DNA of 64,000 nt from NCBI RefSeq assembly GCF_013265555.1, contig NZ_CP041345.1, forward strand, positions 3,131,779 to 3,195,778, read 5' to 3'. Under the pieces are notes generated by a model that was not told the origin of the DNA, made no database searches, and saw only the letters and a list, made by a program, of their open reading frames with translations. Source of the stretch: Tenuifilum thalassicum (lineage in GTDB: Bacteria > Bacteroidota > Bacteroidia > Bacteroidales > Tenuifilaceae). Made by a program: the position numbers and the translations under genes. Positions 1-7,543 of the stretch are shown in pieces. Position 1 is the stretch's first letter; the number at the start of each line of letters is the position of its first letter.

Positions 1-2964
1 CGACGAAAGTTCCTGCAATGTTTGAGCAGCAATTCCAATATCGTCCTTATAGTAACGTTGCAAGTCCTCATCTAACGATGCGTAGTATCTTAAATTCTGA
101 TTTGCAAAGTTTGCATAATCTAAAACCAAACGATTTGCCTTATCAATTGCATTAAGCTTGTAGTAGTTCTCAATTATACCAAACATCAGAAAATCGTAAG
201 GGAACTTTGAATGTGGTAGTAGCTCAACAGCCTTATCTAAAACCTTCATAGCCGAATCCTTTTTCCCTTCTTCAATAAGTTTACCAGCCAAGCGGCTAAA
301 ACTATTTCGTAGTTTAAGCACTATAGATGTTCGCTGAATATTATGATCGATGAAAACATCGGGCTCATTCATACGTCCCCATCGGAATTTGTTCATCAAC
401 CTATCGTAAAGAATATCGGAATCGATACGCGCAACATTTAGATAATTAGCCGACGATTCAATGGGCACCAAGCGATAAGCAAATCCTTCGTGCTGCAAAT
501 ATTTTGCTATACCGATATCACCATCGCCAAATGGAGACACAAAGTAAATTGGGCGTTCCCAGTTATTGTTCGCAATAATATCAAGAATAGCAAGAGCACT
601 CTTTGTAATGTAATTTCCTTTGAGCGTCCATTCCATCTGATCAACAATAAGCGAGGAATCTTTTGCTTTTACAGTACCCGTTTCCAGCACCTTCTTCTTA
701 TCAACAGTTAGCTTAATTTTATTGGTCGGGAAGTAGTCGATGGGATCCTCGCCAGGTACAACATACTTTTTGGCTGGGTCATCGCTTAAAACAAAATCCA
801 TGAGCTGTTTTAGCTCTACAGGCTCATTTAGTCGATTAATTACATAAACCACATCGCGTTTCCCCATAATGTACTTGTCGCGTTCCATTTTAATTGGCAC
901 AGGATCCGACTCGTAACACTTCATTTTCATTTGGTCAATGTACCAATCGGTGCCAAGTAAGCTTAAATTCACAATACGCACATCGGTTCTAATTCCTTCA
1001 ACCTCTTGGGCATACCAAAGTGGGAAGGTATCGTTATCGCCATTAGTAAATAGAATGGCGTTTGGCTCACATGAGTTAAGGTAGTTATAGGCAAAATCAC
1101 GTGCCACATATCGGCCCGAGCGATCGTGATCGTCCCAGTTCTCAACACCCATAATAACAGGAACCACCATTGAAAGGGCAAGTGCAACAACAGCCGATGG
1201 TGTCTCCGAAAGTTTTTTCCTAAACCACTCATAAACCGCAAGCGTGCCAAGTCCTATCCAAATGGCAAATGCATAAAAAGATCCTGCATAGGCATAGTCT
1301 CGTTCACGAGGCTGTAACGGATATTGGTTAAGGTAAACCACAATGGCTACACCAGTAAGGAAGAATAGCATGAACACAACCCAGAAATTCTTTTTGTCCT
1401 TTTTGGTTTGTAACTGGTAAAACAAGCCAAGCAGCCCAAGGATTAAAGGTAAGAAAAAGTAGGTATTCCGTGCTGGATGATTTTTCATGTAATCGGGTAT
1501 TGCGTCCTGGTTACCCAAGAAAATCTCATCGATAGGTTTAATGCCGCTAATCCAGTTACCATTATCTACCCCACCATGGCTTTGAACATCGTTCTGGCGC
1601 CCTACAAAGTTCCACATGAAGTACCTGAGATACATGTGACCAATCTGGTAGCGGAAGAAAAAGAGTAGGTTTTCGCCAAATGTTGGTACGTAACGAGTTT
1701 CGGTTCCGCCATCACGTGTTCTCACCTGTACTGGTCGACCCTCAATATTTGCCCATTTCTTATATTCAGCAACATGATCGGCTTGCGGGCTATACATGCG
1801 GGGGAAAATGGTTTTAAACCTATCGTCAAACTCATAAACTGTCTTCTGATACGATTTTACATATTTTCCATCTTTAGCCACCCAGTTTTTAACATCCTCT
1901 GAACTGGTTACAGGTGCATTGTAGTACTGGCCGTAAATCAAAGGCCTGTCGCCATACTGCTCGCGGTTCAGGTAGCTGATTAATGAAAATGCGTTTGATG
2001 GATTGTTCTCGTTAATGGGAGTGTCGGCATAAGCCCTAATTACAATCATCATGTACGATGAGTACCCAATTAGAATAACAGTTACCGAAAGCAAAATAGT
2101 ATTAAGTAAAACTTTACCCTTTTTGTGTGAACTGTAAATTCCATAGGCCAACGAACCAAAAAGAAGAATAAAGTAGAAGAGCAACCCTGAATTGTATGGC
2201 AGCCCAAAGGAGTTAACAAAAACAAGATCGAACCAGGAGCCAACTTTAAATGTTCCTGGAATAATTATGTAAAGAATACTACCAAGAACTACTCCAGAAA
2301 TTAGTAAGGTGGCAATTACTCCATTTCTAGTAGGTTGATATTTTTTAAAGTAGTAGATAAATGCAATGGCAGGAATGGTTAGCAGGTTCAAAAGATGAAC
2401 CCCTATTGATAAACCCATCACATAAGCAATCAGAATAAGCCAACGAGTTGAATGTGGGCTATCGGCTTGTTCCTCCCATTTAAGGATAGCCCAAAACACA
2501 AAGGCTGTGAATAGCGACGACATGGCATAAACCTCTGCTTCAACAGCCGAGAACCAGAAAGTATCCGAAAAGGTATAAGCCAATGCTCCAACTGCACCAC
2601 TTGCAAGTACAGCTATTAGCTGTCCGGTAGTCATTTCATATGAACCTCCCACAACAAGCTTACGCGCAAGATGTGTGATAGACCAAAAAAGGAAAAGAAT
2701 GGTAAAAGCACTAGCTAATGCCGACATTATGTTAATCATGGCAGCCACCTTGGTTACATCGGGAGCAAAAATCGAAAAGAATCGAGCTATCATCATAAAT
2801 AGCGGTGCCCCTGGGGGATGTCCAACTTCTAATTTAAATGCGGTTGCAATAAACTCACCACAATCCCAAAAACTTGCTGTTGGCTCAATGGTAAGCAGAT
2901 AAACAATTGCCGATATGGCAAAAACTATCCACCCAGTAATGTTGTTGGCTTTACGAAACGTCAT
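1..2964 (-). CDS. DUF2723 family membrane protein (TMEM260-like), 3' end cut by window edge
   Basis: The reading frame is open from the ATG at 2964 to the window edge, giving 988 residues without a stop. The N-terminal part is strongly hydrophobic with about 12 membrane segments. The first external loop (residues about 27-54) carries EPTASFWDCGEF followed by GHPPGAP, the signature of DUF2723. After the membrane part comes a soluble region and an alpha-helical, TPR-like tail that runs off the window. DUF2723 proteins resemble GT-C glycosyltransferases, and the human relative TMEM260 is a protein O-mannosyltransferase. In Bacteroidota a role in glycosylating exported proteins is plausible but inferred. 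A TAnnTTTG box lies at 3014-3021, and the gene stands alone next to a repeat island. Confidence 0.85.
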   Translation of the reverse strand, partial: MTFRKANNITGWIVFAISAIVYLLTIEPTASFWDCGEFIATAFKLEVGHPPGAPLFMMIARFFSIFAPDVTKVAAMINIMSALASAFTILFLFWSITHLARKLVVGGSYEMTTGQLIAVLASGAVGALAYTFSDTFWFSAVEAEVYAMSSLFTAFVFWAILKWEEQADSPHSTRWLILIAYVMGLSIGVHLLNLLTIPAIAFIYYFKKYQPTRNGVIATLLISGVVLGSILYIIIPGTFKVGSWFDLVFVNSFGLPYNSGLLFYFILLFGSLAYGIYSSHKKGKVLLNTILLSVTVILIGYSSYMMIVIRAYADTPINENNPSNAFSLISYLNREQYGDRPLIYGQYYNAPVTSSEDVKNWVAKDGKYVKSYQKTVYEFDDRFKTIFPRMYSPQADHVAEYKKWANIEGRPVQVRTRDGGTETRYVPTFGENLLFFFRYQIGHMYLRYFMWNFVGRQNDVQSHGGVDNGNWISGIKPIDEIFLGNQDAIPDYMKNHPARNTYFFLPLILGLLGLFYQLQTKKDKKNFWVVFMLFFLTGVAIVVYLNQYPLQPRERDYAYAGSFYAFAIWIGLGTLAVYEWFRKKLSETPSAVVALALSMVVPVIMGVENWDDHDRSGRYVARDFAYNYLNSCEPNAILFTNGDNDTFPLWYAQEVEGIRTDVRIVNLSLLGTDWYIDQMKMKCYESDPVPIKMERDKYIMGKRDVVYVINRLNEPVELKQLMDFVLSDDPAKKYVVPGEDPIDYFPTNKIKLTVDKKKVLETGTVKAKDSSLIVDQMEWTLKGNYITKSALAILDIIANNNWERPIYFVSPFGDGDIGIAKYLQHEGFAYRLVPIESSANYLNVARIDSDILYDRLMNKFRWGRMNEPDVFIDHNIQRTSIVLKLRNSFSRLAGKLIEEGKKDSAMKVLDKAVELLPHSKFPYDFLMFGIIENYYKLNAIDKANRLVLDYANFANQNLRYYASLDEDLQRYYKDDIGIAAQTLQELSS

Positions 2965-3013
2965 TTCTATAAAAAATTTGGTTAAAACTTTTGTTCAGCT
3001 AAATATATCTTAG

Positions 3014-3021
3014 CAAATGTA
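3014..3021 (-). promoter_or_regulatory. Bacteroidota -7 box for the DUF2723 gene
   Basis: On the minus strand this reads TACATTTG, an exact match to TAnnTTTG, about 50 bp before the ATG at 2964. I see no clear TTTG -33 partner. Confidence 0.4.
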
Positions 3022-3098
3022 GAATATTTTAAAACATGTCGATAATTTTTCTACCATTAAAACCAATCAATTTGATTTTTAGTAGAATTACAAGAGCT

Positions 3099-3217
3099 GT
3101 TAGAGAGGGATGAGTTGGAAATATTCGGATTGAATCGGAAGCGCCTTGTTACTCCGAACCTGCCAATGTTGCGCTTGTGGTGGCGAGCCTGCCGGTGGCT
3201 GAGCTTGTCGAAGCCAC
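3099..3217 (+). repeat. Interspersed repeat, partial copy 1
   Basis: This copy matches the first third of the full unit: a TTAGAG/GGAAATATTCGG run, then GAATCGGAAGCGCCTTGTTAC and CTCCGAACCTGCCAATG, ending with GAGCTTGTCGAAGCCAC. It contains a small internal duplication of the GTGGYTGAGC segment (GGTGGCGAGCC, then GGTGGCTGAGC). The downstream two thirds, including the hairpins, are missing. Confidence 0.75.
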
Positions 3218-3244
3218 TTTTCCCAAAGAATTTGATGAAGTTAA

Positions 3245-3577
3245 AGGAAGTTAGAGGAAGTTAAAAGAATGAGTAGGAATGAATCGGAAAAATTCGGAAT
3301 GAATCGGAAGCGCCTTGTTACTCAGAACCTGCCAATGTTGCGCCTGTCGGTGGCTGAGCCTGTCGAAGCCATGTTTGTTTCCCCTTCTTTTGCCTTGATG
3401 CAAAAGAAGCAAAAAATCAAGGCTGAAAATCCTGTTCCGATGGGTGCCCCGTGGTCGTGTCTCCCACACGTCGCAACTCGCCATGCCGTAGGCATGGCTC
3501 AAACAGCACCGCTTCCTTAACCCTACGCAACGACCCGCCCACGACCCATTGGCGGAACAGCCTTTTATGCCGTTGTC
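3245..3577 (+). repeat. Interspersed repeat, full copy 2 (about 333 bp)
   Basis: This is a full-length unit, roughly 90 percent identical by eye to 5009-5342. Landmarks in order are a GGAAGTTAGAGGAA direct-repeat head, GAATCGGAAGCGCCTTGTTAC, GAGCCTGTCGAAGCC, a perfect 10-bp hairpin (3384-3393/3400-3409), a perfect 8-bp hairpin (3480-3487/3491-3498) and a GC-rich tail ending in TTTATGCCGTTGTCTT. No flanking target duplication or transposase is visible. The mobility mechanism is unknown. Confidence 0.85.
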
Positions 3578-3604
3578 TTGAAAACCAAGTATCCAACCTG
3601 TTGG

Positions 3605-3713
3605 TCAAATCTTGAATCCGTCTTCGCCGGACAAGTCTGAAATCTTGAATCTTGAGTCCGTCTTCTCTGGAAAATTCTGAAATCTGAAATCTTAAATTTT
3701 GAATCTTGAATTA
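3605..3713 (+). repeat. Degenerate TTGAATCC..GCCGGA repeats
   Basis: Short imperfect units of TTGAATCCGTCTTCGCCGGA and TCTGAAATCTTGAAT recur here. The same elements follow the other full copy, at 5551-5625, and a fragment sits at 5788-5800. They appear to be part of the same composite repeat. Confidence 0.6.
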
Positions 3714-3716
3714 TTG

Positions 3717-3802
3717 TCATACTGAGCTTGTCGAAGCATCTCTTCCTGAAGAATATCCTGAAGTTAAAGAAAACAGAAGAATAAATCGGAATGATTCGGA
3801 AG
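3717..3802 (+). repeat. Interspersed repeat, short remnant 3
   Basis: The GAGCTTGTCGAAGC core is followed by ATCTCTTCCTGAAGAAT and an AATCGGAATGATTCGGAA tail. It matches the remnant at 5636-5739 and the head of the full copies. Confidence 0.65.
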
Positions 3803-3900
3803 ATTAATTAGCCGTATTTCCAAACTAAACAAAGTTTATTACCCAAATACCCCGAACTAACAGATTTCCGAAATTTGAATATTTATTTTAAAGCATCCGT

Positions 3901-3973
3901 AAAACAAGTATAGCATTCATTTAAAACAATACAGAGTAGGCACGGACTCATTCTCCGTGCCTTTACTTGTTTT
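3901..3973 (+). terminator. Nested inverted repeat, terminator-like hairpin
   Basis: An outer inverted repeat, AAAACAAGTA (3901-3910) with TACTTGTTTT (3964-3973), encloses a perfect 8-bp stem GGCACGGA/TCCGTGCC (3939-3946 and 3954-3961). A T-rich tract follows. It could end transcription from either side or be part of a small structured RNA. No gene ends close to it on the plus strand, and the zinc-ribbon gene ends 88 bp to the right on the minus strand. Confidence 0.45.
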
Positions 3974-4060
3974 AATCCTACTACTTGGATATCTCTTGTA
4001 TTAAATATATTTTACCAAAAAGTATTGATTTGCTAATAGTATGTAAAGGGAGTTAAATCA

Positions 4061-4579
4061 TTATCGTTGCTGAAGGAATTTACTCTCCTTCATTATTTTA
4101 TTTGATTTTACAATACTCGAAAGACTAAAACTTAAGCCAGTAATAAAAATAATTTTCCATAATATTCCCCTCAACAAAAGGCTTGGATCAATCACAAGTT
4201 CTAATGTATAAAACACCAACAATAAAATTAGAGATATAAGAGTATAAATGAATGGTTGTCTTTTCAATAGCAAACCAAAAACTAAAAATATCATACCAAT
4301 GAAAATACCTAATGCAATTGAAAATATCCCGAAAGGCTTATTAAAATATAAAAAGAATGGTACAATGATGTTCATCGCAGCAATTATGAATAAAATAATT
4401 CTAGCATTTTTTATGCTGTTCTGAGTGTCTTCAATCTTTCCTTTATTCACAATTTGCTTGGCAATAAATTGCGATTTTTCTTTTTCTGTACCTTTAAAGG
4501 GAAAGTTGCACTTTTCACAATTAATTGTCTCTCTTGTGGCTTCGCTTCCGCATACAGGACATTTAATTAATTCTTCCAT
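4061..4579 (-). CDS. Zinc-ribbon membrane protein of unknown function
   Basis: The product has 172 residues. The N-terminus carries a zinc ribbon with Cys 7, 10, 21 and 24 (CPVC, then CEKC), followed by a charged linker and about four hydrophobic helices from residue 60 to 155. The short basic C-terminus is cytoplasmic by the positive-inside rule. Ribbon-plus-membrane proteins of this kind are common and mostly uncharacterised, so I assign no function. The gene sits alone inside the repeat island, between two full repeat copies, without operon partners. Its base composition resembles the rest of the chromosome. Confidence 0.75.
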   Translation of the reverse strand: MEELIKCPVCGSEATRETINCEKCNFPFKGTEKEKSQFIAKQIVNKGKIEDTQNSIKNARIILFIIAAMNIIVPFFLYFNKPFGIFSIALGIFIGMIFLVFGLLLKRQPFIYTLISLILLLVFYTLELVIDPSLLLRGILWKIIFITGLSFSLSSIVKSNKIMKESKFLQQR

Positions 4580-5008
4580 TTTTTAATGTTTAAATATTTA
4601 TTATTTAGGTAGTTAATATACTGCTTGCAATGATAATAGCAAAGATGCATGGTTTAACTCCAAGTATTTTATTGCTAATACCGCTATCTCTCAACAATAT
4701 TCTTTAAGTTACATCTTTGAGCTACCGAATTTTACATATAAAACATCTTTAAAGTTAATAAATCCAACTTCAGCTAACAATCTTATTTATTGTTAATTCA
4801 ACTTTGTAACCGTTTACCAAAAATAGTTAAAACTCACGCTAAACTCAAAATTATCCTATAATATCTTTTTTATATACAAAATTGTTTTACTCCACCTGAT
4901 TTCTAGCATTGACTAACAATCTGTTACAATTTCAATAGCGCAATAGTAAACTCTATTTATTATTTCATATGTTGAAAGTTGATGTGGCATATTCTGTGTA
5001 TATATATG

Positions 5009-5342
5009 AGGAAGTTAGAGGAATTTAAAAGAAAGAGTTGGTATGATTCGGAAATATTCGGAATGAATCAGAAGTGCCTTGTTACTCCGAACCTACCAAT
5101 GACGCCCTTGTGGTGGCTGAGCTTGTCGAAGCCATGTTTGTTTCCCCTTCTTTTGCCTTGATGCAAAAGAAGCAAAAAATCAAGGCTGAAAATCCTGTTC
5201 CGATTGGTGCCCCGTGGTTTTGTCTGCCATGCGGCGCAACTCGCCATGCCGTAGGCATGGCTCAAACAGCACCGCTTCCTTAACCCTACGCAACGACCCG
5301 CCCACGACCCTTTGGCGGGACAGGCTTTTATGCCGTTTTCTT
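5009..5342 (+). repeat. Interspersed repeat, full copy 4 (about 334 bp)
   Basis: This is the second full-length unit, in the same orientation as 3245-3577 and 1.76 kb away. Both internal hairpins are retained exactly, including GCCATGCC/GGCATGGC at 5243-5250/5254-5261, while the sequence between them has diverged (for example CCACACGTCG versus CCATGCGGCG). This argues for constraint on the hairpins or for a recent origin. Confidence 0.85.
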
Positions 5343-5380
5343 CTGTGCAGCCATGGTATACGTATTGATTACATATCCGT

Positions 5381-5480
5381 GTTAGCAATAGGAAGAGCGT
5401 ACGCGTCCAAAAAAATGCGCGCTAACAAGTGGAAACTCAGGCGCAGCCTATAACAAATAGCCCGACGGCGGTGCAACCGC
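5381..5480. other. GC-richer segment with inverted repeats
   Basis: GTTAGC at 5381-5386 pairs with GCTAAC at 5421-5426. Further on, CGGCGG and CCGCCG flank TGCAA as a perfect 6-bp hairpin at about 5466-5482. The segment is absent after the other full repeat copy. I cannot name it. Confidence 0.35.
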
Positions 5481-5550
5481 CGACGAACACGATTCGTTTA
5501 TTGCTTTTTACAGCCTTGGCTCAACTGGGTAAACCGAAAATCCAAAGGTA

Positions 5551-5625
5551 TCAAATCTTGAATCCATCTTTGCCGGACGCAGTTTTGAACCCGTTTTCGC
5601 CGGACGATTCTGAAATCTTGAATTT
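5551..5625 (+). repeat. Degenerate TTGAATCC..GCCGGA repeats, second cluster
   Basis: Two imperfect units (TTGAATCCATCTTTGCCGGA and TTGAACCCGTTTTCGCCGGA) are followed by TCTGAAATCTTGAAT. They match the cluster at 3605-3713. Confidence 0.6.
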
Positions 5626-5635
5626 TTTTTTTGCT

Positions 5636-5739
5636 GTGACTGTTGAAGCCACTCTTCCTGAAGAATGTAATGAGATGAAAGGAAGTTAGAGGAATTTAAA
5701 AGAATGATTCGGAATGATACGGAAACACTCGGAATGAGT
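5636..5739 (+). repeat. Interspersed repeat, remnant 5
   Basis: The remnant carries TTGAAGCCACTCTTCCTGAA, then GGAAGTTAGAGGAATTTAAA and a run of ATTCGGAATG units. It is the head portion of the long repeat joined to the GTCGAAGC core, as at 3717-3802. Confidence 0.65.
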
Positions 5740-5752
5740 CGAAACATTTTAT

Positions 5753-5780
5753 CGTTTAACGATTAACGTTTAACGATTAA
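5753..5780 (+). repeat. Two tandem 14-bp units
   Basis: CGTTTAACGATTAA occurs twice head to tail. Each unit is itself nearly palindromic (TTAAC/GATTAA). It lies between the repeat island and the yciH operon and has no assigned role. Confidence 0.6.
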
Positions 5781-5915
5781 CGCCTATTATCCGTCTTCGC
5801 CAGCCACTGTTCTTTATCCTTAATCCTTTACCCTTTGCTCCTTATCCTTTTAGATGTCTCCCCTCCCCCCTCCAATTCCATACCCAACCAAATTCTATCT
5901 TTTTCGTAAAAGTTA

Positions 5916-5923
5916 TAAGTTTG
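5916..5923 (+). promoter_or_regulatory. Bacteroidota -7 box for the yciH operon
   Basis: TAAGTTTG is an exact TAnnTTTG match ending 16 bp before the ATG at 5940, so transcription would start near 5930 with a very short leader. Confidence 0.5.
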
Positions 5924-5939
5924 TAGAAAATTATTCGAC

Positions 5940-6278
5940 ATGGACTGGAAAGATAAGCTAAGCTTTGCCTACTCTACTAACCCAGATTTTAAACCAGAGG
6001 AAGAGGATAGCAATGAACCAGAAATTGTTCCCCCTTCAAGTCAGAAGCTGATAGTTGGCATTGAGCGTAAAAACCGTGGAGGTAAGGTTGTGACGATTGT
6101 AAAAGGATTTGTTGGCCCCAACGATGAGTTGAACAAGCTTGGCAAAACGCTTAAAACAAAATGCGGCGTTGGTGGTAGCACAAAAGATGGCGAAATCCTT
6201 ATTCAAGGTGATCATAGACAAAAAGTGGCCTCTATTTTGCAAGATTTAGGCTACAAGGTTGTTATTTCCGGAAAATAA
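5940..6278 (+). CDS. yciH: SUI1/YciH family translation factor
   Basis: The product has 112 residues, the usual size for bacterial SUI1-like proteins. After a polar 35-residue leader the eIF1/SUI1 fold runs from about residue 37 to 110. It shows RKNRGGKVVTIVKGF, the GxGGSTKDGEILIQGDH core and a C-terminal LGYKVVISG strand. The family is related to eukaryotic eIF1 and can influence start-site fidelity on the 30S subunit. It is not essential where tested. The stop codon overlaps the ATG of the next gene (TAATG), so the nuclease gene is probably translationally coupled. This is odd company, because one product is cytoplasmic and the next exported. Confidence 0.9.
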   Translation: MDWKDKLSFAYSTNPDFKPEEEDSNEPEIVPPSSQKLIVGIERKNRGGKVVTIVKGFVGPNDELNKLGKTLKTKCGVGGSTKDGEILIQGDHRQKVASILQDLGYKVVISGK

Positions 6279-7534
6279 TGAGATCGGTTAGGTACATACT
6301 TTTGTTAGCTAGTATCCTGCTTGTTCGGTTAGCAGCAGCCGATACGCTGACCATCATGCAATATAACCTGATGTATTACGACAAGGAGTATAGCGACTGC
6401 AATAGCACAAACAATAATGTGGATGCAAAGGATGGATACCTACGTACAATTTTAGAATACGTTCAACCCGATATTCTTACCGTTAACGAGGTTAACGACG
6501 CTGTAGCCAGCGTTGAACGCATCAAAACAAATACTCTGAACGTTAATGGTGTAACCAAGTACAAGCGCGCCAATTTTAGCGGCGATTTTCTGGTAAACAT
6601 GATTTACTACAACTCCGAAAAGCTTGAGCTAAAATCGCAAGAAGCCATTTCGACCTACCCAAGAGAGACAAATGTTTACAAGCTCTACCTAATAACCCCC
6701 AACCTGGTTAATGGCGATACCATTTTCATCTATCATCTTGTTACCCATCTTAAAGCTGGCAGCTACGATTCCGATGCTCAAGCAAGAGCTACAGCTGCTA
6801 CTAAGATTATGGACTACCTGGTTACCAATGGAATTAACAAAAATGTTATCCTTTCGGGCGATTTGAACCTTTATGGGGCCTCCGAAGCTGCTTTTGTAAA
6901 ATTTACAACACCAGCTGGAACAAACAATTTCCGACTCTACGACCCTTTAAATATGGTAGGCGAATGGCACAACGATTACCAATACCGTTACATCCACACG
7001 CAGTCAACAAGGACCTATGCCGACAATGGCTGCTTCTCGACAGGTGGACTCGACGACCGTTTTGACTTTATCCTTACATCAAGCGATATTCTTAGCGGAA
7101 CTAGCGGCATTAAATTTCACAGCTATGTAACTTTAGGTCAGGATGGCAACCGCTACAACAGCTCGGTGGTGTCCCCCTCCAATACCAGCGTTCCATCCGA
7201 GGTGGCGAATGCCCTCTATAACATGTCCGATCATCTCCCTGTAATTATGAAGGTAACCTATACATCGGAAAATACTTCAGCTAGCACTACTGAAAAAACA
7301 ATTCCAATTAGCTATAACAATCCTGTAAGCGATATCCTTAGAATAAATGTGCTGGATCCAAACCCAATAAAATCGATATATATATATAACATTTTGGGAA
7401 ATATGGTTTACTCAAACAGTGCTCTTGAAAACCATACAATTAATATTGACTTCTCCCAAAATCCATCGGGAATTTATTTGGCTACATTACAGCTAGCCGA
7501 TAATAGAAAAAGAATTATCAAAATTATTAAATAA
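6278..7534 (+). CDS. Exported endonuclease/exonuclease/phosphatase-family protein with T9SS tail
   Basis: The product has 418 residues. A signal peptide (residues 1 to about 21) is followed by an EEP (DNase I-like) domain. The family's metal-site and catalytic residues are present: Asn30 in MQYNLMYYD, Glu71 in LTVNEVND, GDLNLYG near 195 and SDHLPV near 318. The last 75 residues form a type A T9SS sorting domain (NPVSDILRINV, GIYLATLQ, basic end RKRIIKIIK), so the protein should cross the outer membrane and end up secreted or surface-attached. The substrate may be extracellular nucleic acid, but phosphoesters cannot be excluded. Its start overlaps the yciH stop codon. Confidence 0.87.
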   Translation: MRSVRYILLLASILLVRLAAADTLTIMQYNLMYYDKEYSDCNSTNNNVDAKDGYLRTILEYVQPDILTVNEVNDAVASVERIKTNTLNVNGVTKYKRANFSGDFLVNMIYYNSEKLELKSQEAISTYPRETNVYKLYLITPNLVNGDTIFIYHLVTHLKAGSYDSDAQARATAATKIMDYLVTNGINKNVILSGDLNLYGASEAAFVKFTTPAGTNNFRLYDPLNMVGEWHNDYQYRYIHTQSTRTYADNGCFSTGGLDDRFDFILTSSDILSGTSGIKFHSYVTLGQDGNRYNSSVVSPSNTSVPSEVANALYNMSDHLPVIMKVTYTSENTSASTTEKTIPISYNNPVSDILRINVLDPNPIKSIYIYNILGNMVYSNSALENHTINIDFSQNPSGIYLATLQLADNRKRIIKIIK

Positions 7535-7543
7535 TATATCTAT

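Larger units (their letters stand above)
2965..4060. other. Gene-poor repeat island, left part
   Basis: This stretch of 1.1 kb has no credible gene. It holds one partial and one full copy of the interspersed repeat (3099-3217 and 3245-3577), a TTGAATCC/GCCGGA-rich segment (3605-3713), a shorter repeat remnant (3717-3802) and a nested hairpin (3901-3973). The DNA from about 3440 to 3600 is visibly more GC-rich than the flanking genes. Short open frames occur in the repeats on both strands but look incidental. Confidence 0.7.
4580..5939. other. Gene-poor repeat island, right part
   Basis: This stretch of 1.36 kb has no credible gene. AT-rich unique sequence at 4580-5008 is followed by the second full repeat (5009-5342), a GC-richer segment with inverted repeats (5381-5480), degenerate repeats (5551-5625), a remnant (5636-5739) and a 14-bp tandem repeat (5753-5780). 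The low-complexity CCTTTAxCC-rich run at 5805-5870 shows nothing I can assign. The yciH promoter box closes the region. Confidence 0.7.

Noticed and set aside
3251..3520. Open frames of about 83 residues on both strands, with a similar peptide (SFALMQKKQKI) at 5074-5283
   Set aside because: They lie entirely inside the interspersed repeat, on both strands at once, without start signals or domains. Their similarity is explained by the DNA repeat.
5068..5388. Open frame of 106 residues on the minus strand in the second full repeat
   Set aside because: It is the reverse strand of the repeat, with no counterpart of the same length in the other copy. The protein-like pattern comes from hairpin DNA.
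5381..5426. GTTAGC...GCTAAC considered as an integron attC site
   Set aside because: attC sites start with RYYYAAC and end with GTTRRRY; the order here is reversed and the third purine is C. No integrase or cassette genes are present.
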